The notes beneath the pieces are model-generated. The model searched no databases. It was not told where the DNA came from and saw only the letters and a program-made list of their open reading frames with translations. The position numbers and the translations under genes were made by a program. Shown piece by piece: positions 28,728 through 37,967 of a stretch of DNA of 64,000 nucleotides. Every line of letters begins with the position of its first letter. The first letter of the stretch is position 1. Source of the stretch: Sphingomonas caeni. GTDB taxonomy: Bacteria > Pseudomonadota > Alphaproteobacteria > Sphingomonadales > Sphingomonadaceae. The DNA lies in the NCBI RefSeq assembly GCF_026013415.1, contig NZ_JAPDOK010000009.1, positions 1 to 64,000 on the forward strand, in the 5' to 3' direction.

Positions 28728-28754
28728 TGGTCACGGGACAAAGCTCCCATCGGG

Positions 28755-28792
28755 AGGCCCGGCACGACTTGCCCGTCGCGCCGGGCCTTTCT
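28755..28792 (+). terminator. factor-independent terminator with no visible gene upstream
   Basis: AGGCCCGGC and GCCGGGCCT form a 9-bp perfect stem with a 16-nt loop, followed by TTCT. It points towards the metallo-hydrolase gene and has no protein gene before it on this strand after recA, so it would end either a small RNA or read-through from recA. Confidence 0.6.
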
Positions 28793-28835
28793 CGCTTCAA
28801 CGGGCCGGGCTAGGAGAGGGCGGAGAGGGGACCGC

Positions 28836-29888
28836 ATGATCTTTCACCAGATCGCCGATGGAGGATGCCAATCCTATTTGATCGGCTGCCCCGCGACCTG
28901 CGCCGCCGCACTGATCGACCCCGCGCTCGGCCAGGCCGACCGCTATCTGGGCATCGCCGCGCGCGAGGGCCTGCGCATCCGCACCATCATCGAAACCCAC
29001 ACCCATGCCGACCATTTCTCCGCTGCCCGCGACCTCGGCGAGCGGCTCGGCATTCCGGTCATCATGCACCGCAATGCCCCCGCGCCGCATGTCGGGATGC
29101 GCGTCGAGGACGGCCAGCTGATCGTCGTGGGCGATCTTCGCCTCAAGGTGCTCCACACCCCCGGCCATACCCGCGACTCGATGTGCCTCCATGCCGGGGA
29201 CCGCGTGTTTACCGGCGATACGCTCCTGATCGGCGGCACCGGCCGCACCGATCTTCCGACCGGCGATCCCGATCAGCTCCATGACAGCCTGTTCGGCAAG
29301 CTGCTCACGCTGCCGCCCGAAACGCGCGTCTATCCGGCGCACGACTATGAGGAGCGCAGCCATTCGAGCATCGGCGCCGAGATCGAGACCAATCCCCGCC
29401 TCCAGAAGCGCGACCGCGCCGAATTCGTGGAGATGATGCGCGGTCTCAATCTCTCGGCGCCCACCCATCTGACCGAGGCGCTGCGCACCAACATGTCGGG
29501 TGGCAAGACCGTCCGCCAGCTCCTCGCCGAGGCCGCCGCCGACATCCCCTTCGTCTCGCTCGATGAACTCGCCGCGCGCCTGGGCCAGAAGCGCAACGAT
29601 TTCGTGATCCTCGACGTCCGCGAGCGCGATGCCTATGCCGCGGCCCATATCCCCGGCGCGCGGCATCTGGCCCGCGGCCAACTCGAACTCAAGGTCGACC
29701 ATACCTTCCCCGATCCCGATCTCGAGATCCTCACCGTCTGCGAACTCGGCAAGATCTCGACGCTCGCCGCAGCGACGCTGCGCCAGCTCGGCTTCCGCCG
29801 CGCGGTGGCGCTGGACGGGGGCATGAAAGGCTGGCGCGAGCAGGGCTATCCGATCGATGCGGGCGAGGACCCCGCGCTGCTCATCTGA
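28836..29888 (+). CDS. metallo-beta-lactamase/rhodanese fusion (persulfide dioxygenase-like)
   Basis: 350 residues in two domains. Residues 1-210 are an ETHE1-like metallo-beta-lactamase domain with THTHADH (His55, His57, Asp59, His60), His111, Asp128 and His169. Residues 235-345 are a rhodanese domain with the active-site loop at Cys302 (VCELGKIS). Such fusions oxidise glutathione persulfide and transfer sulfane sulfur, so sulfide detoxification is likely. Overlaps the next gene (TGATG); a GST follows two genes on, consistent with glutathione chemistry. Confidence 0.9.
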   Translation: MIFHQIADGGCQSYLIGCPATCAAALIDPALGQADRYLGIAAREGLRIRTIIETHTHADHFSAARDLGERLGIPVIMHRNAPAPHVGMRVEDGQLIVVGDLRLKVLHTPGHTRDSMCLHAGDRVFTGDTLLIGGTGRTDLPTGDPDQLHDSLFGKLLTLPPETRVYPAHDYEERSHSSIGAEIETNPRLQKRDRAEFVEMMRGLNLSAPTHLTEALRTNMSGGKTVRQLLAEAAADIPFVSLDELAARLGQKRNDFVILDVRERDAYAAAHIPGARHLARGQLELKVDHTFPDPDLEILTVCELGKISTLAAATLRQLGFRRAVALDGGMKGWREQGYPIDAGEDPALLI

Positions 29889-30367
29889 TGCTCGCGCCCG
29901 ATGAACCCGTAGAGCAGGAGGTCGAGACCCTCGTCGCCCGCTTCACTCCGGAAATCGCCGGCCGCATCCGCGCCTGCCGCGCCGCGCTCCGCGCCCGCAT
30001 CCCCACCGCCAACGAGCTGGTCTATGACAATTGCAACGCGCTCGCGCTCGGCTATGCTCCCCGCGAGACCAGCTCGGAGGCGATCCTGTCTATCGCCGCC
30101 TATCCCCGCATCGTCCGCCTCTTCTTCCTCCAGGGTGCCGGTCTCCCGGATCCGGACAAGATCCTCGAAGGCGCGGGCAGCCGCGTCCGCTCGATCGTCC
30201 TCGCTGGCCCGGACACATTCGATGCCCCGCCCGTCGCCGCGATGATCGCCGCGGCGCTCGAGCATGCCCGCATCCCCTTGCCCGAAACCGGCATCGGCCG
30301 CACGATCGTCAAGTCGATTTCCCCCAACCAGCGCCCGCGTCGGCCCGCCGCGAAGGACTCCGCATGA
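29888..30367 (+). CDS. DUF1801-like protein
   Basis: 159 residues, soluble. The N-terminal helical part (FTPEIAGRIRACRAALRARI) followed by ELVYDNCNALALGY resembles the DUF1801/YdhG fold; the C terminus is basic (SPNQRPRRPAAK). Function unknown. It overlaps both neighbours (TGATG before, ATGA after), so it belongs to the same unit as the persulfide dioxygenase and GST genes. Confidence 0.78.
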   Translation: MLAPDEPVEQEVETLVARFTPEIAGRIRACRAALRARIPTANELVYDNCNALALGYAPRETSSEAILSIAAYPRIVRLFFLQGAGLPDPDKILEGAGSRVRSIVLAGPDTFDAPPVAAMIAAALEHARIPLPETGIGRTIVKSISPNQRPRRPAAKDSA

Positions 30368-30990
30368 CCGTCACCGTCCACCACCTCGAGAATTCCCGCT
30401 CGCAGCGCATCCTGTGGCTGCTCGAGGAGCTTGGCCTTCCCTATGAGGTGATCCACTACAAGCGCGACAGGAAGACCTCGCTCGCTCCCCCCGAGCTGCG
30501 CCGCATCCATCCGCTCGGCAAGTCGCCGATCGTCGAGCATGGCGGCCACACGCTGGTCGAGACCGCGGCGATCGTCGAATATATCGTCGAGCTTGCCGAT
30601 GGCCGCCTCGGCGCCCCCGCGCACCGCGAGGATGCGCTGCGCTACCGCCAGTTCATGCACTATGCCGAGGGCTCGCTGATGCCGCCGCTGCTGCTCAAGC
30701 TCGTGCTCGGCCGCGTGCCGCTGTTCGGCAAATCGTCGCAGAAGCGCATCCAGCCGATGATCGATATCCACCTGAACTACGTCGAATCCGAGCTGGCGAA
30801 GCGCGACTGGTTCGCCGGCGACGCGATGACCGCCGCTGACGTGATGATGAGCTTCCCCCTCGAAGCCGCGATCGCCCGCGCCAATGCCGCGCAAGGCCGC
30901 CCGCACCTCGCCGCCTGGCTCAAAAAGGTCCATGCCCGCCCGGCCTATCAGGCCGCGCTCGCCCGCGGCGGGCCCTATGCCTATGCGTGA
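30364..30990 (+). CDS. glutathione S-transferase
   Basis: 208 residues. The thioredoxin-like N domain contains SRSQRILWLLEELGLPYEV (catalytic Ser in NSRSQR), the cis-proline KSPIVEHGG and VETAAIVEYI; the helical C domain follows from about residue 85, with the FAGDAMTAADVMMSFP N-capping region. Conjugates or reduces substrates with glutathione. Starts with ATGA overlap after the DUF1801-like gene. Confidence 0.93.
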   Translation: MTVTVHHLENSRSQRILWLLEELGLPYEVIHYKRDRKTSLAPPELRRIHPLGKSPIVEHGGHTLVETAAIVEYIVELADGRLGAPAHREDALRYRQFMHYAEGSLMPPLLLKLVLGRVPLFGKSSQKRIQPMIDIHLNYVESELAKRDWFAGDAMTAADVMMSFPLEAAIARANAAQGRPHLAAWLKKVHARPAYQAALARGGPYAYA

Positions 30991-31570
30991 CGCCGCGCCA
31001 AAGGCCGACGGCGGCGCACCGTACAAGCTCGGCCACCTCGTGGATGACGCGTGGCGGCCCTATTCGCACCCGCCGGTCTTCGACATACACCGCACCGCCA
31101 ATGGTCAATCGAGGCTTATGGCCACCGCGCCGGGAAGCGATCCGCTGGTGTTCCTCAAACTCGCCGAATGCCTGACGCCCCCCTTCATCCTCCTTTACAT
31201 TCTGCATACACCAAGGAGTGAGACCGAGCCGGGGCGGTATCAGAGCGAGGAGATATCGGGGGCCGAGCTCCGCGCCTTCGTCGAGACCTTCGCGACCTTC
31301 CTGTCGAGCGACGCCCGCTTCGATCTGTGGGTCTATTCGCCCGAGGACCGCGCCACGATAGTCTGGGACCGCCACGACCTTGTCTATGGCTACGGGCCGG
31401 TCGAGGCATTGGAGAATGGCCTGCGCGGATTGGGATTCAGCCGGGGCGAACCCCAGCTTCCGGTGCCGCACGAGCATCATTATCATCCTGGCTGCGACGA
31501 AGCCGCGCGGTCGCTGCTCGCCAGCCGCGACTGGTCCTGGTCGCCGCTGATGCCCGAAGACGAGCAATAG
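30983..31570 (+). CDS. hypothetical protein, last gene of the GST unit
   Basis: 195 residues, soluble, no signal peptide, no family recognised. It contains FVETFATFLSSDARFDLWVYSP and a histidine-rich VPHEHHYHPGCDE near the C terminus that could bind metal. It overlaps the GST stop by 8 bp. The predicted alpha/beta content and even length suggest a real protein; function unknown. Confidence 0.72.
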   Translation: MRDAAPKADGGAPYKLGHLVDDAWRPYSHPPVFDIHRTANGQSRLMATAPGSDPLVFLKLAECLTPPFILLYILHTPRSETEPGRYQSEEISGAELRAFVETFATFLSSDARFDLWVYSPEDRATIVWDRHDLVYGYGPVEALENGLRGLGFSRGEPQLPVPHEHHYHPGCDEAARSLLASRDWSWSPLMPEDEQ

Positions 31571-31580
31571 GCGGCGGGGC

Positions 31581-32900
31581 TTACCCCGCCGGCATGTCTC
31601 CGAAGCTATCCACCTCCGGCGTCACTGGCGGCTTGATTCCCGCCACCGCCGGCTCGGCCTCCTGCGGCGCATCGAGCTGCCCCTCCCAGCGCGCGACCAC
31701 CGTCGCCGCGACCGCATTGCCGATCACATTGGTTGCGGTCCGCCCCATGTCGAGGAAGTGATCGACCGCGAGGATCAGCAGGATGCCGGCCTCCGGAATG
31801 TTGAAATGCCCCAGCGTGCCCGTGATCACCACCAGGCTGGCGCGCGGCACGCCGGCGATGCCCTTGCTGGTGATCATCAGGATCAGCAGCATCTGGATCA
31901 TCGTCGACCAGTCGAGATGGATGCCATAGGCCTGCGCGATGAAGATCGACGCGAAGGTCATGTACATCATCGAGCCGTCGAGATTGAACGAATAGCCGAG
32001 CGGCAACACGAAGCTGGCGATCTTGGGCGGCACGCCGAACCGGTCGAGCGCGTCGAGCGTGCGCGGATAGGCGGCCTCGGACGAGGCGGTCGAGAAACCC
32101 AGCAGGATCGGATCCCGCAGATAGCGCAGCAGCGTGCCGGTGCGTGGCCCCACGAACAGGAAGCACGCCCCGAGCAGCACCGCCCAGAGGATGAAGAGGC
32201 CCAGGTAGAAGCTGCCCATGAAGAAGGCGAGATCGCCCACCACGCTCACGCCCTTGGTCGCGAGCGTGCGCGCCACCGCGCAGAACACCGCAATCGGGGC
32301 GAACAGCATGACATAGCCCGTGACGGTCAGCATCACCGACACCAGTGATTCGAGTCCCCGAACCAGCGGCCTGCCCTTCTCGCCCACCGCGGCGAGGCCG
32401 GTGCCGAAGAAGAGCGAGAAGACCACGAGCTGGATGATGTCGTTGGTCGCCATCGCGTCGATCGCGCTGGTGGGGACGAGGTGGATGAAGAACTTGGCCG
32501 CGTCGAACGGCTCGATCCCGGCGGTCTTGCCCGCCTCGGGCAGCGGGAGGTTGAGCCCCATGCCCGGATGCAGCGCGTTGACCAGCACGAGACCCAGCGA
32601 CAGCGAGATCAGGCTGGCGCAGACGAACCAGAAGAAGGCCTTGAAGCCGACGCGCCCGATCGCCCCACCGCCGCCCATATGCGCGATGCCGACGACGAGC
32701 GTGGAGACCACCAACGGCGCGATGATCATCTTGATCAGATGGAGGAACATCTGGGTAGGGATGTCGAGATAGTAAGCGATATCGGCCAACTGCTTGGTGC
32801 CCGCGCCGCCGCCATCCTCGAAGCGGACATTGAGCTGCCAGCCGATCAGGCCGCCCAGGATCAGCCCCAACAGAATGAACCAGGTCAGTCGCTTGCCCAT
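31581..32900 (-). CDS. dicarboxylate/amino acid:cation symporter
   Basis: 439 residues of the DAACS (DctA/GltP) family in the inner membrane, with eight helices and two re-entrant loops. Diagnostic motifs: the serine-rich loop FSTASSEAAYPRTL, YSFNLDGSMMYMTFASIF, TSKGIAGVPRAS, and the cation/substrate helix DHFLDMGRTATNVIGNAVAA. Substrates are probably C4-dicarboxylates or glutamate. The last 30 residues are an unstructured acidic and Pro-rich tail. Confidence 0.93.
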   Translation of the reverse strand: MGKRLTWFILLGLILGGLIGWQLNVRFEDGGGAGTKQLADIAYYLDIPTQMFLHLIKMIIAPLVVSTLVVGIAHMGGGGAIGRVGFKAFFWFVCASLISLSLGLVLVNALHPGMGLNLPLPEAGKTAGIEPFDAAKFFIHLVPTSAIDAMATNDIIQLVVFSLFFGTGLAAVGEKGRPLVRGLESLVSVMLTVTGYVMLFAPIAVFCAVARTLATKGVSVVGDLAFFMGSFYLGLFILWAVLLGACFLFVGPRTGTLLRYLRDPILLGFSTASSEAAYPRTLDALDRFGVPPKIASFVLPLGYSFNLDGSMMYMTFASIFIAQAYGIHLDWSTMIQMLLILMITSKGIAGVPRASLVVITGTLGHFNIPEAGILLILAVDHFLDMGRTATNVIGNAVAATVVARWEGQLDAPQEAEPAVAGIKPPVTPEVDSFGDMPAG

Positions 32901-32989
32901 CTGGCGTCCCCCAAGAATCTTTGGGCGGCAGCGAAGGGGATTGTGGGGCCCGGGTCAAGCGCCGTATCGAGTGGGAAGGGGAGACGCCG

Positions 32990-34255
32990 ATGTTCGCCAG
33001 CCGCCGCACCATGCTCAAGACGGGGCTCAAGGCCGCCGCCACGCTGCCGCTATTGGGCGTGGCGGACCTGCTCCGCGCCGCCGAACCCGATCTCGCCGAA
33101 CTCCAGAGCCTCACCGCGGGTGCCCAGCCGATCGGAGAGGCCGAGCGCCGCGCCCGAATCGCCCGCGCGCAGGCGCTGATGGCGAAGCGCGGCATCGGCG
33201 CGGTGCTGATCGAGGCGGGGTCGTCCCTGGTCTATTTCACCGGGATCAACTGGAGCCGCAGCGAGCGGCTGACCTGCGCGATCCTGCCGGTCGAGGGCGA
33301 TCCGTGCATCGTCACGCCCTTCTTCGAGGCGCCGCGCACGCATGAGCGGCTCGGCATCCCGGCCGAAGTCCGGGTGTGGCAGGAGGATGAGGATCCGCTG
33401 GCCCTCGTCGCTGGGCTCCTCAAGGAGCGCAAGCTCGCAAATCGCCCCGTCGGGATCGAGGAGACCGACCGCTACTTCATCGTCGCGGGGCTGCAACAGG
33501 CACTGCCGGGGGTGAAGATCGTGCCCGCCAACCCGGTCGTGCGCGGCTGCCGCATGATCAAGACCGCGCCCGAGATCGCGCTGCTACAGCTCGCCGCCGA
33601 CGTGACCATCGCCGCCTATCGCTGGGCGGTGCCGCGGATCGAGGCGGGAATGAACCCCGCTCAGATCGGCGCGCTGATGAACGCCGCGACCGAAAAGCTC
33701 GGCGGCGATCCCGAATTCGCGCTGATCCTGCTGGGCGAAGCGGCGGCCTATCCGCACGGCACCGGCAAGCCGCAAAAGGTGACGCCGGGCGAGGTGGTGC
33801 TGATGGACTGCGGCTGCACCGTCCATGGCTATCAGTCCGATATCTCGCGCACCCTCGTCCATGGCACTGCTACGCCCGAGCAGCGCAAGGTGTGGGACCA
33901 GGTCCGCCACGGCCAAGCGGTCGCATTCGAGGCGGCGCAGCTCGGCGTGCCCGCGGGCCATGTCGATGACGCCGTCCGCCGCTACTATGTCTCGCAGGGC
34001 TATGGCCCGGATTACAAGCTGCCCGGCCTCTCGCACCGCACCGGACACGGGATCGGGCTCGACGGGCACGAGCCGGTCAACCTCGTCCGCGGCGAGAAGA
34101 CCCCGCTCGGCGCCGGCATGTGCTTCTCGAACGAGCCCGGCATCTACATTCCCGGCAGCTTCGGCGTGCGGCTCGAGGATTGCTTCCATATGACCGAGAC
34201 CGGACCCCAATGGTTCTCGGTCCCGCCCTCATCGATCGATGCGCCCCTGGGCTGA
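32990..34255 (+). CDS. Tat-exported M24 family Xaa-Pro peptidase
   Basis: 421 residues. The N terminus (SRRTMLKTG with a hydrophobic stretch to about 30) is a twin-arginine signal, unusual for this normally cytosolic family. A creatinase-like N domain is followed by a pita-bread domain with the metal ligands in LMDCGCTVHGYQSDISRT, SHRTGHGIGLDGHE, SNEPGIYI and VRLEDC. Releases N-terminal residues before proline. The start at 32990 lies 6 bp after GGGAAGGGGAG; the upstream extension is not protein-like. Confidence 0.92.
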   Translation: MFASRRTMLKTGLKAAATLPLLGVADLLRAAEPDLAELQSLTAGAQPIGEAERRARIARAQALMAKRGIGAVLIEAGSSLVYFTGINWSRSERLTCAILPVEGDPCIVTPFFEAPRTHERLGIPAEVRVWQEDEDPLALVAGLLKERKLANRPVGIEETDRYFIVAGLQQALPGVKIVPANPVVRGCRMIKTAPEIALLQLAADVTIAAYRWAVPRIEAGMNPAQIGALMNAATEKLGGDPEFALILLGEAAAYPHGTGKPQKVTPGEVVLMDCGCTVHGYQSDISRTLVHGTATPEQRKVWDQVRHGQAVAFEAAQLGVPAGHVDDAVRRYYVSQGYGPDYKLPGLSHRTGHGIGLDGHEPVNLVRGEKTPLGAGMCFSNEPGIYIPGSFGVRLEDCFHMTETGPQWFSVPPSSIDAPLG

Positions 34256-34259
34256 GCCG

Positions 34260-34808
34260 ATGCGCTTCGTCGCCCTGCTCCTGTACCTGACAGTCAATAT
34301 CGCGGTGATCGCCTCGCTGTCGGAGCTGAGCTTCGGCAGTGGGCAGATCGAGCGCATATTGCTCGTGCTGCTGCTGATCTTCATCGGCACGCTCGTCCAC
34401 GAACTGGGCCATGCCGTCGCGGTTCGGGCGGTTGGCGGTCAGATCAAGACGATCGTCGTGGTGCCGTTCCGGCTCCAGCTGAAGCCGCGCCGGTTCAAGC
34501 TGACGCCGCCGGTGGGGAAGGGCGACCTGGGCGGTTATGTGACCTACAGCCTCGACCGGATCAACGCCCGGCGGGGGCACGCGATCATCGCCGTTGCCGG
34601 GCCCGCCGCCAATGTCGCGCTCACGCTGGCGGCCGGGGCAGCGGCGTTGCTCGTGCATCGCCCGCTCGCCGACCTGGCCACCGCGCTGGCGGCGGTCTCG
34701 ACCGGCATGGCGCTGCTCAACCTGATCCCGTTCAGGGGGAGCGACGGCGATCACATCCTCTTCGCGCTCTCGGCACGCTACCGTCGTTCACGCACCCGAT
34801 CGTCCTGA
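34260..34808 (+). CDS. M50-like site-2 protease family membrane protein
   Basis: 182 residues with about four helices. VHELGH (His47, Glu48, His51) and a late NLIPFRGSDGDH segment reproduce the two M50 metal motifs (HExxH and N-x-x-P...DG). It lacks a PDZ domain and is half the length of RseP, so it is a minimal member with unknown substrate. Starts 4 bp after the M24 gene, probably co-transcribed. Confidence 0.85.
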   Translation: MRFVALLLYLTVNIAVIASLSELSFGSGQIERILLVLLLIFIGTLVHELGHAVAVRAVGGQIKTIVVVPFRLQLKPRRFKLTPPVGKGDLGGYVTYSLDRINARRGHAIIAVAGPAANVALTLAAGAAALLVHRPLADLATALAAVSTGMALLNLIPFRGSDGDHILFALSARYRRSRTRSS

Positions 34809-34857
34809 TCGAACCGTTTCGCTTGAGTGTGACATCGCGCTTCCCTAAGTCGCAATC

Positions 34858-37515
34858 ATGACGTCCACCAACGATATTCGCCGCTCGTTCCTCGACTATT
34901 TCGAAGGCCAGGGGCATGCGCGCGTGCCTTCCGCGCCGCTGGTCCCGCACAACGATCCGACGCTGATGTTCGTCAATGCGGGCATGGTGCCGTTCAAGAA
35001 CGTCTTCACCGGCCTCGAATCGCGCGCCTATTCGACTGCCGCGAGCAGCCAGAAATGCGTCCGCGCGGGTGGCAAGCATAACGATCTCGACAATGTCGGC
35101 TATACCGCGCGCCACCATACCTTCTTCGAAATGCTCGGCAATTTCTCGTTTGGCGATTATTTCAAGGAACAGGCGATCAATCACGCCTGGACGCTGCTGA
35201 CGCGCGAATGGGGCCTCGATCCGAACCGGCTGACCGCGACTGTCTACCACACTGACGATCAGGCATTCGATCTGTGGAAGAAGATCGCGGGCCTGCCCGA
35301 GAGCCGCATCATCCGCATCCCGACCAAGGACAATTTCTGGGCGATGGGCCCGGACGGGCCGTGCGGGCCCTGCTCCGAGATCTTCTACGATCATGGCGAC
35401 CATATTTGGGGCGGGCCCCCAGGATCGCCGGAAGAAGATGGCGACCGTTTCGTCGAGATCTGGAACCTCGTCTTCATGCAGCATCTGCAGGAGGCGGACG
35501 TAATCGTCAGCGACCTGCCCAAGCCGAGCATCGATACCGGCATGGGGCTGGAGCGCATCGCGGCGGTGCTCCAGGGCGTCCACGACAACTACGATACCGA
35601 CACGTTCAAGGCGCTGATCGCCGAGAGCGGCGCGCTGACCCGCACCCACACCACCGGCGACAATCAGGCGAGCCACCGCGTGATCGCGGATCACCTCCGC
35701 GCCTCGGGCTTCCTGGTGGCGGACGGCGTGCTGCCGGCGAACGAGGGCCGCGGCTATGTGCTCCGCCGGATTATGCGCCGCGCGATGCGGCACGCGCATA
35801 TCCTCGGCGCCAAGGAGCCGCTGATGCACCGGCTGGTGCCGTCGCTCGTCTCGGAAATGGGCGCCGCCTATCCCGAGCTGGTCCGCGCGCAGCCGCTGAT
35901 CGAGGCGACGCTGCTGCAGGAGGAAACGCGCTTCCGCCAGACGCTGTCCAATGGTCTGCGCCTGCTCGACGAGGCGACGGCGAGCATGGCCGAGGGCGAT
36001 ACGCTCCCCGGCGAGACCGCGTTCAAGCTCTACGACACCTATGGCTTCCCCTACGACTTGACCGAGGATGCGCTGCGTGGCCACGGCATGGCCGTCGATC
36101 GCGCCGGATTCGACGCGGCCATGGCCGAGCAAAAGGCCAATGCCCGCGCCGCCTGGAAGGGGTCGGGCGCCAAGGCGAGCGAGGATGTGTGGTTCGACAT
36201 CGCCGACGAGTTCGGGGGCACTGAATTCACCGGCTATACCTCGACCGAAGGCGAGGGGCAGGTGGTCGCGCTCGTCAAGGACGGCGCGCGCGTCGAGAAG
36301 GCCGAGGCGGGCGAGGCGATCATCCTCACCAACCAGACGCCCTTCTATGGCGAAAGCGGCGGCCAGATGGGCGACGCCGGCACGCTGGGCAACGACAAGG
36401 GGCTCAAGGCGCGGGTCGACGACACGTCCAAGCCGCTTGGCCGCCTCCACGCGCATCACGCGACGATCGAGAGCGGCGAGATCGCGGTGGGCGACACCGT
36501 CCACCTCAAGGTCGATGCCGTGCGCCGCGACCAGATCCGCGCCAATCATTCGGCGACGCATCTCGTCCACGCGGCGCTGCGCAACCGGCTCGGCGGGCAT
36601 GTGACGCAGAAGGGCAGCCTGGTTGCGCCCGATCGCTTCCGCTTCGATTTCTCGCACCCCTCGGCGCTGACGCCGCAGGAGATTGCCGATGTCGAGGCGG
36701 ACGTGAACGCCCAGATCCGCCGCAACGAGGCGGTCAGCACCCGACTGATGACCCCCGACGACGCGATCGCCGCGGGCGCGATGGCGCTGTTCGGCGAGAA
36801 ATATGGCGACGAGGTCCGCGTGCTCTCGATGGGCAGTCTCGACGAGCTGGCCTATTCGGTCGAGCTGTGCGGTGGCACTCATGTCGCGGCGACGGGCGAT
36901 ATCGCGATCTTCAAGATCGTCTCGGAGGCCGCGGTCTCCTCGGGTGTGCGCCGAATCGAGGCGCTGACCGGCGAGGCCGCCCGGCAATGGCTGGTCGCGC
37001 GCGACGAGCGGCTGCGCGAAACGGCGTCGGTGCTCAAGGCCTCGCCGGAAGAGGTTCCGGCCCGCGTTGCGGCTTTGGTCGAGGAACGGCGCAAGCTCGA
37101 GCGCGAGCTGGCCGATGCGAAGAAGGCGCTGGCGATGGGCGGCGGCGGGTCCGCGCCCGCGGCGGGGCCCGAGCAGGTCGGTGGCGTGGCCTTTGTCGGC
37201 CAGGTGATCGACGGGCTCGATCCCAAGGAACTGCGTGGCGCAGTGGATGAAGCCAAGGCGCGGGTCGGCTCGGGCGTGGTCGCTCTGGTCGCGGTCAACG
37301 AAGGCCGCGCCTCGGTCGCGGTCGGGGTGACGCAGGACCTGCTCGCCAGCCACAGCGCGGTCGATCTGGTCAAGGCCGCGGTCGCCGCGCTCGGCGGCCA
37401 GGGCGGCGGCGGCCGGCCCGACATGGCGCAGGGCGGCGGACCCGAAGGCGGGAAGGGGGCGGAGGCGATCGACGCGGTCAGGGCTGCGCTGGCGGAGGCG
37501 ACGGCGGCGGCGTGA
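34858..37515 (+). CDS. alaS: alanine-tRNA ligase
   Basis: 885 residues, full length. The class II catalytic core is N-terminal ([29 protein letters not shown], motif 2 [12 protein letters not shown]), the editing domain has [13 protein letters not shown] (HxxxH) and ELCGGTHV (CxxxH), and a C-Ala domain with a coiled coil and Gly-rich region ([12 protein letters not shown]) completes it. Charges tRNA-Ala. Confidence 0.98.
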   Translation: MTSTNDIRRSFLDYFEGQGHARVPSAPLVPHNDPTLMFVNAGMVPFKNVFTGLESRAYSTAASSQKCVRAGGKHNDLDNVGYTARHHTFFEMLGNFSFGDYFKEQAINHAWTLLTREWGLDPNRLTATVYHTDDQAFDLWKKIAGLPESRIIRIPTKDNFWAMGPDGPCGPCSEIFYDHGDHIWGGPPGSPEEDGDRFVEIWNLVFMQHLQEADVIVSDLPKPSIDTGMGLERIAAVLQGVHDNYDTDTFKALIAESGALTRTHTTGDNQASHRVIADHLRASGFLVADGVLPANEGRGYVLRRIMRRAMRHAHILGAKEPLMHRLVPSLVSEMGAAYPELVRAQPLIEATLLQEETRFRQTLSNGLRLLDEATASMAEGDTLPGETAFKLYDTYGFPYDLTEDALRGHGMAVDRAGFDAAMAEQKANARAAWKGSGAKASEDVWFDIADEFGGTEFTGYTSTEGEGQVVALVKDGARVEKAEAGEAIILTNQTPFYGESGGQMGDAGTLGNDKGLKARVDDTSKPLGRLHAHHATIESGEIAVGDTVHLKVDAVRRDQIRANHSATHLVHAALRNRLGGHVTQKGSLVAPDRFRFDFSHPSALTPQEIADVEADVNAQIRRNEAVSTRLMTPDDAIAAGAMALFGEKYGDEVRVLSMGSLDELAYSVELCGGTHVAATGDIAIFKIVSEAAVSSGVRRIEALTGEAARQWLVARDERLRETASVLKASPEEVPARVAALVEERRKLERELADAKKALAMGGGGSAPAAGPEQVGGVAFVGQVIDGLDPKELRGAVDEAKARVGSGVVALVAVNEGRASVAVGVTQDLLASHSAVDLVKAAVAALGGQGGGGRPDMAQGGGPEGGKGAEAIDAVRAALAEATAAA

Positions 37516-37967
37516 GGCTGGTCCGGCCCTGGCTTGTCGAGGGCCGCGCCGAAATCGCCGGCGCGACCGATAAAGAGGTGCTCACACGTTTGGCTCAGGG
37601 TATTTCCGACCAGTACAAGGTCGGGAAGTGGCACGCCGACGGCGCGATCACCTTTACCGACTATTCCTTGTTCGCGCCGAATTGGCCGACCTTGTCGATG
37701 TTCACCTCGGGCCGGATGTGGATAGTGCGCGATGCGAGGGCCGCGTGGCTGCACTATCGGCTGCACTGCCTGCCGCTCTTCGTCTTCTCCACGATGGCGG
37801 CGGTGGTTGTGGCTATCGTCGGCGGCTTGGCGGGGGAGAGGCTGGCGGGCTTCAAATATGGCGCGCTGGTATTCGCATTATTCTACGGAATGAACATGCT
37901 GATCACCCTGCCGCGCGTCTCCTATTTCTTCGACAATATCGCGCGCAATTTCGATCCGGCCGGCTAG
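37512..37967 (+). CDS. hypothetical membrane protein coupled to alaS
   Basis: 151 residues. A soluble N-terminal half (residues 1-70, with [21 protein letters not shown]) precedes two transmembrane helices (about 86-106 and 113-133). Unknown family. The GTG start overlaps the alaS stop (GTGA), and its stop overlaps the stop of the convergent antiporter gene by 4 bp. Confidence 0.75.
   Translation: MRLVRPWLVEGRAEIAGATDKEVLTRLAQGISDQYKVGKWHADGAITFTDYSLFAPNWPTLSMFTSGRMWIVRDARAAWLHYRLHCLPLFVFSTMAAVVVAIVGGLAGERLAGFKYGALVFALFYGMNMLITLPRVSYFFDNIARNFDPAG

Larger units (their letters stand above)
28470..28835. other. 366-bp intergenic region with an SOS box, a repeat and a terminator
   Basis: No convincing protein gene. 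It contains, left to right, an orphan LexA-type box (28570), the right-hand 36-bp repeat (28692) and a factor-independent terminator pointing rightwards (28755). A short transcript of roughly 170-200 nt from the SOS box to the terminator would fit; equally this may be debris from a deleted SOS gene. The small open frame 28568-28813 has no protein-like features. Confidence 0.5.

Noticed and set aside
28590..28790. Known RNA such as 6S RNA, tmRNA or SRP RNA in the gap before the metallo-hydrolase
   Set aside because: None of the diagnostic sequences of those RNAs was recognised; only a generic transcript with terminator can be proposed.
28568..28813. 81-residue open frame starting in the orphan SOS box
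   Set aside because: No ribosome-binding site, ATG within the operator, and the sequence runs through the 36-bp repeat and the terminator hairpin.
34732..37353. 873-residue minus-strand open frame opposite alaS
   Set aside because: Shadow of alaS; no recognisable domain and codon pattern of an antisense frame.
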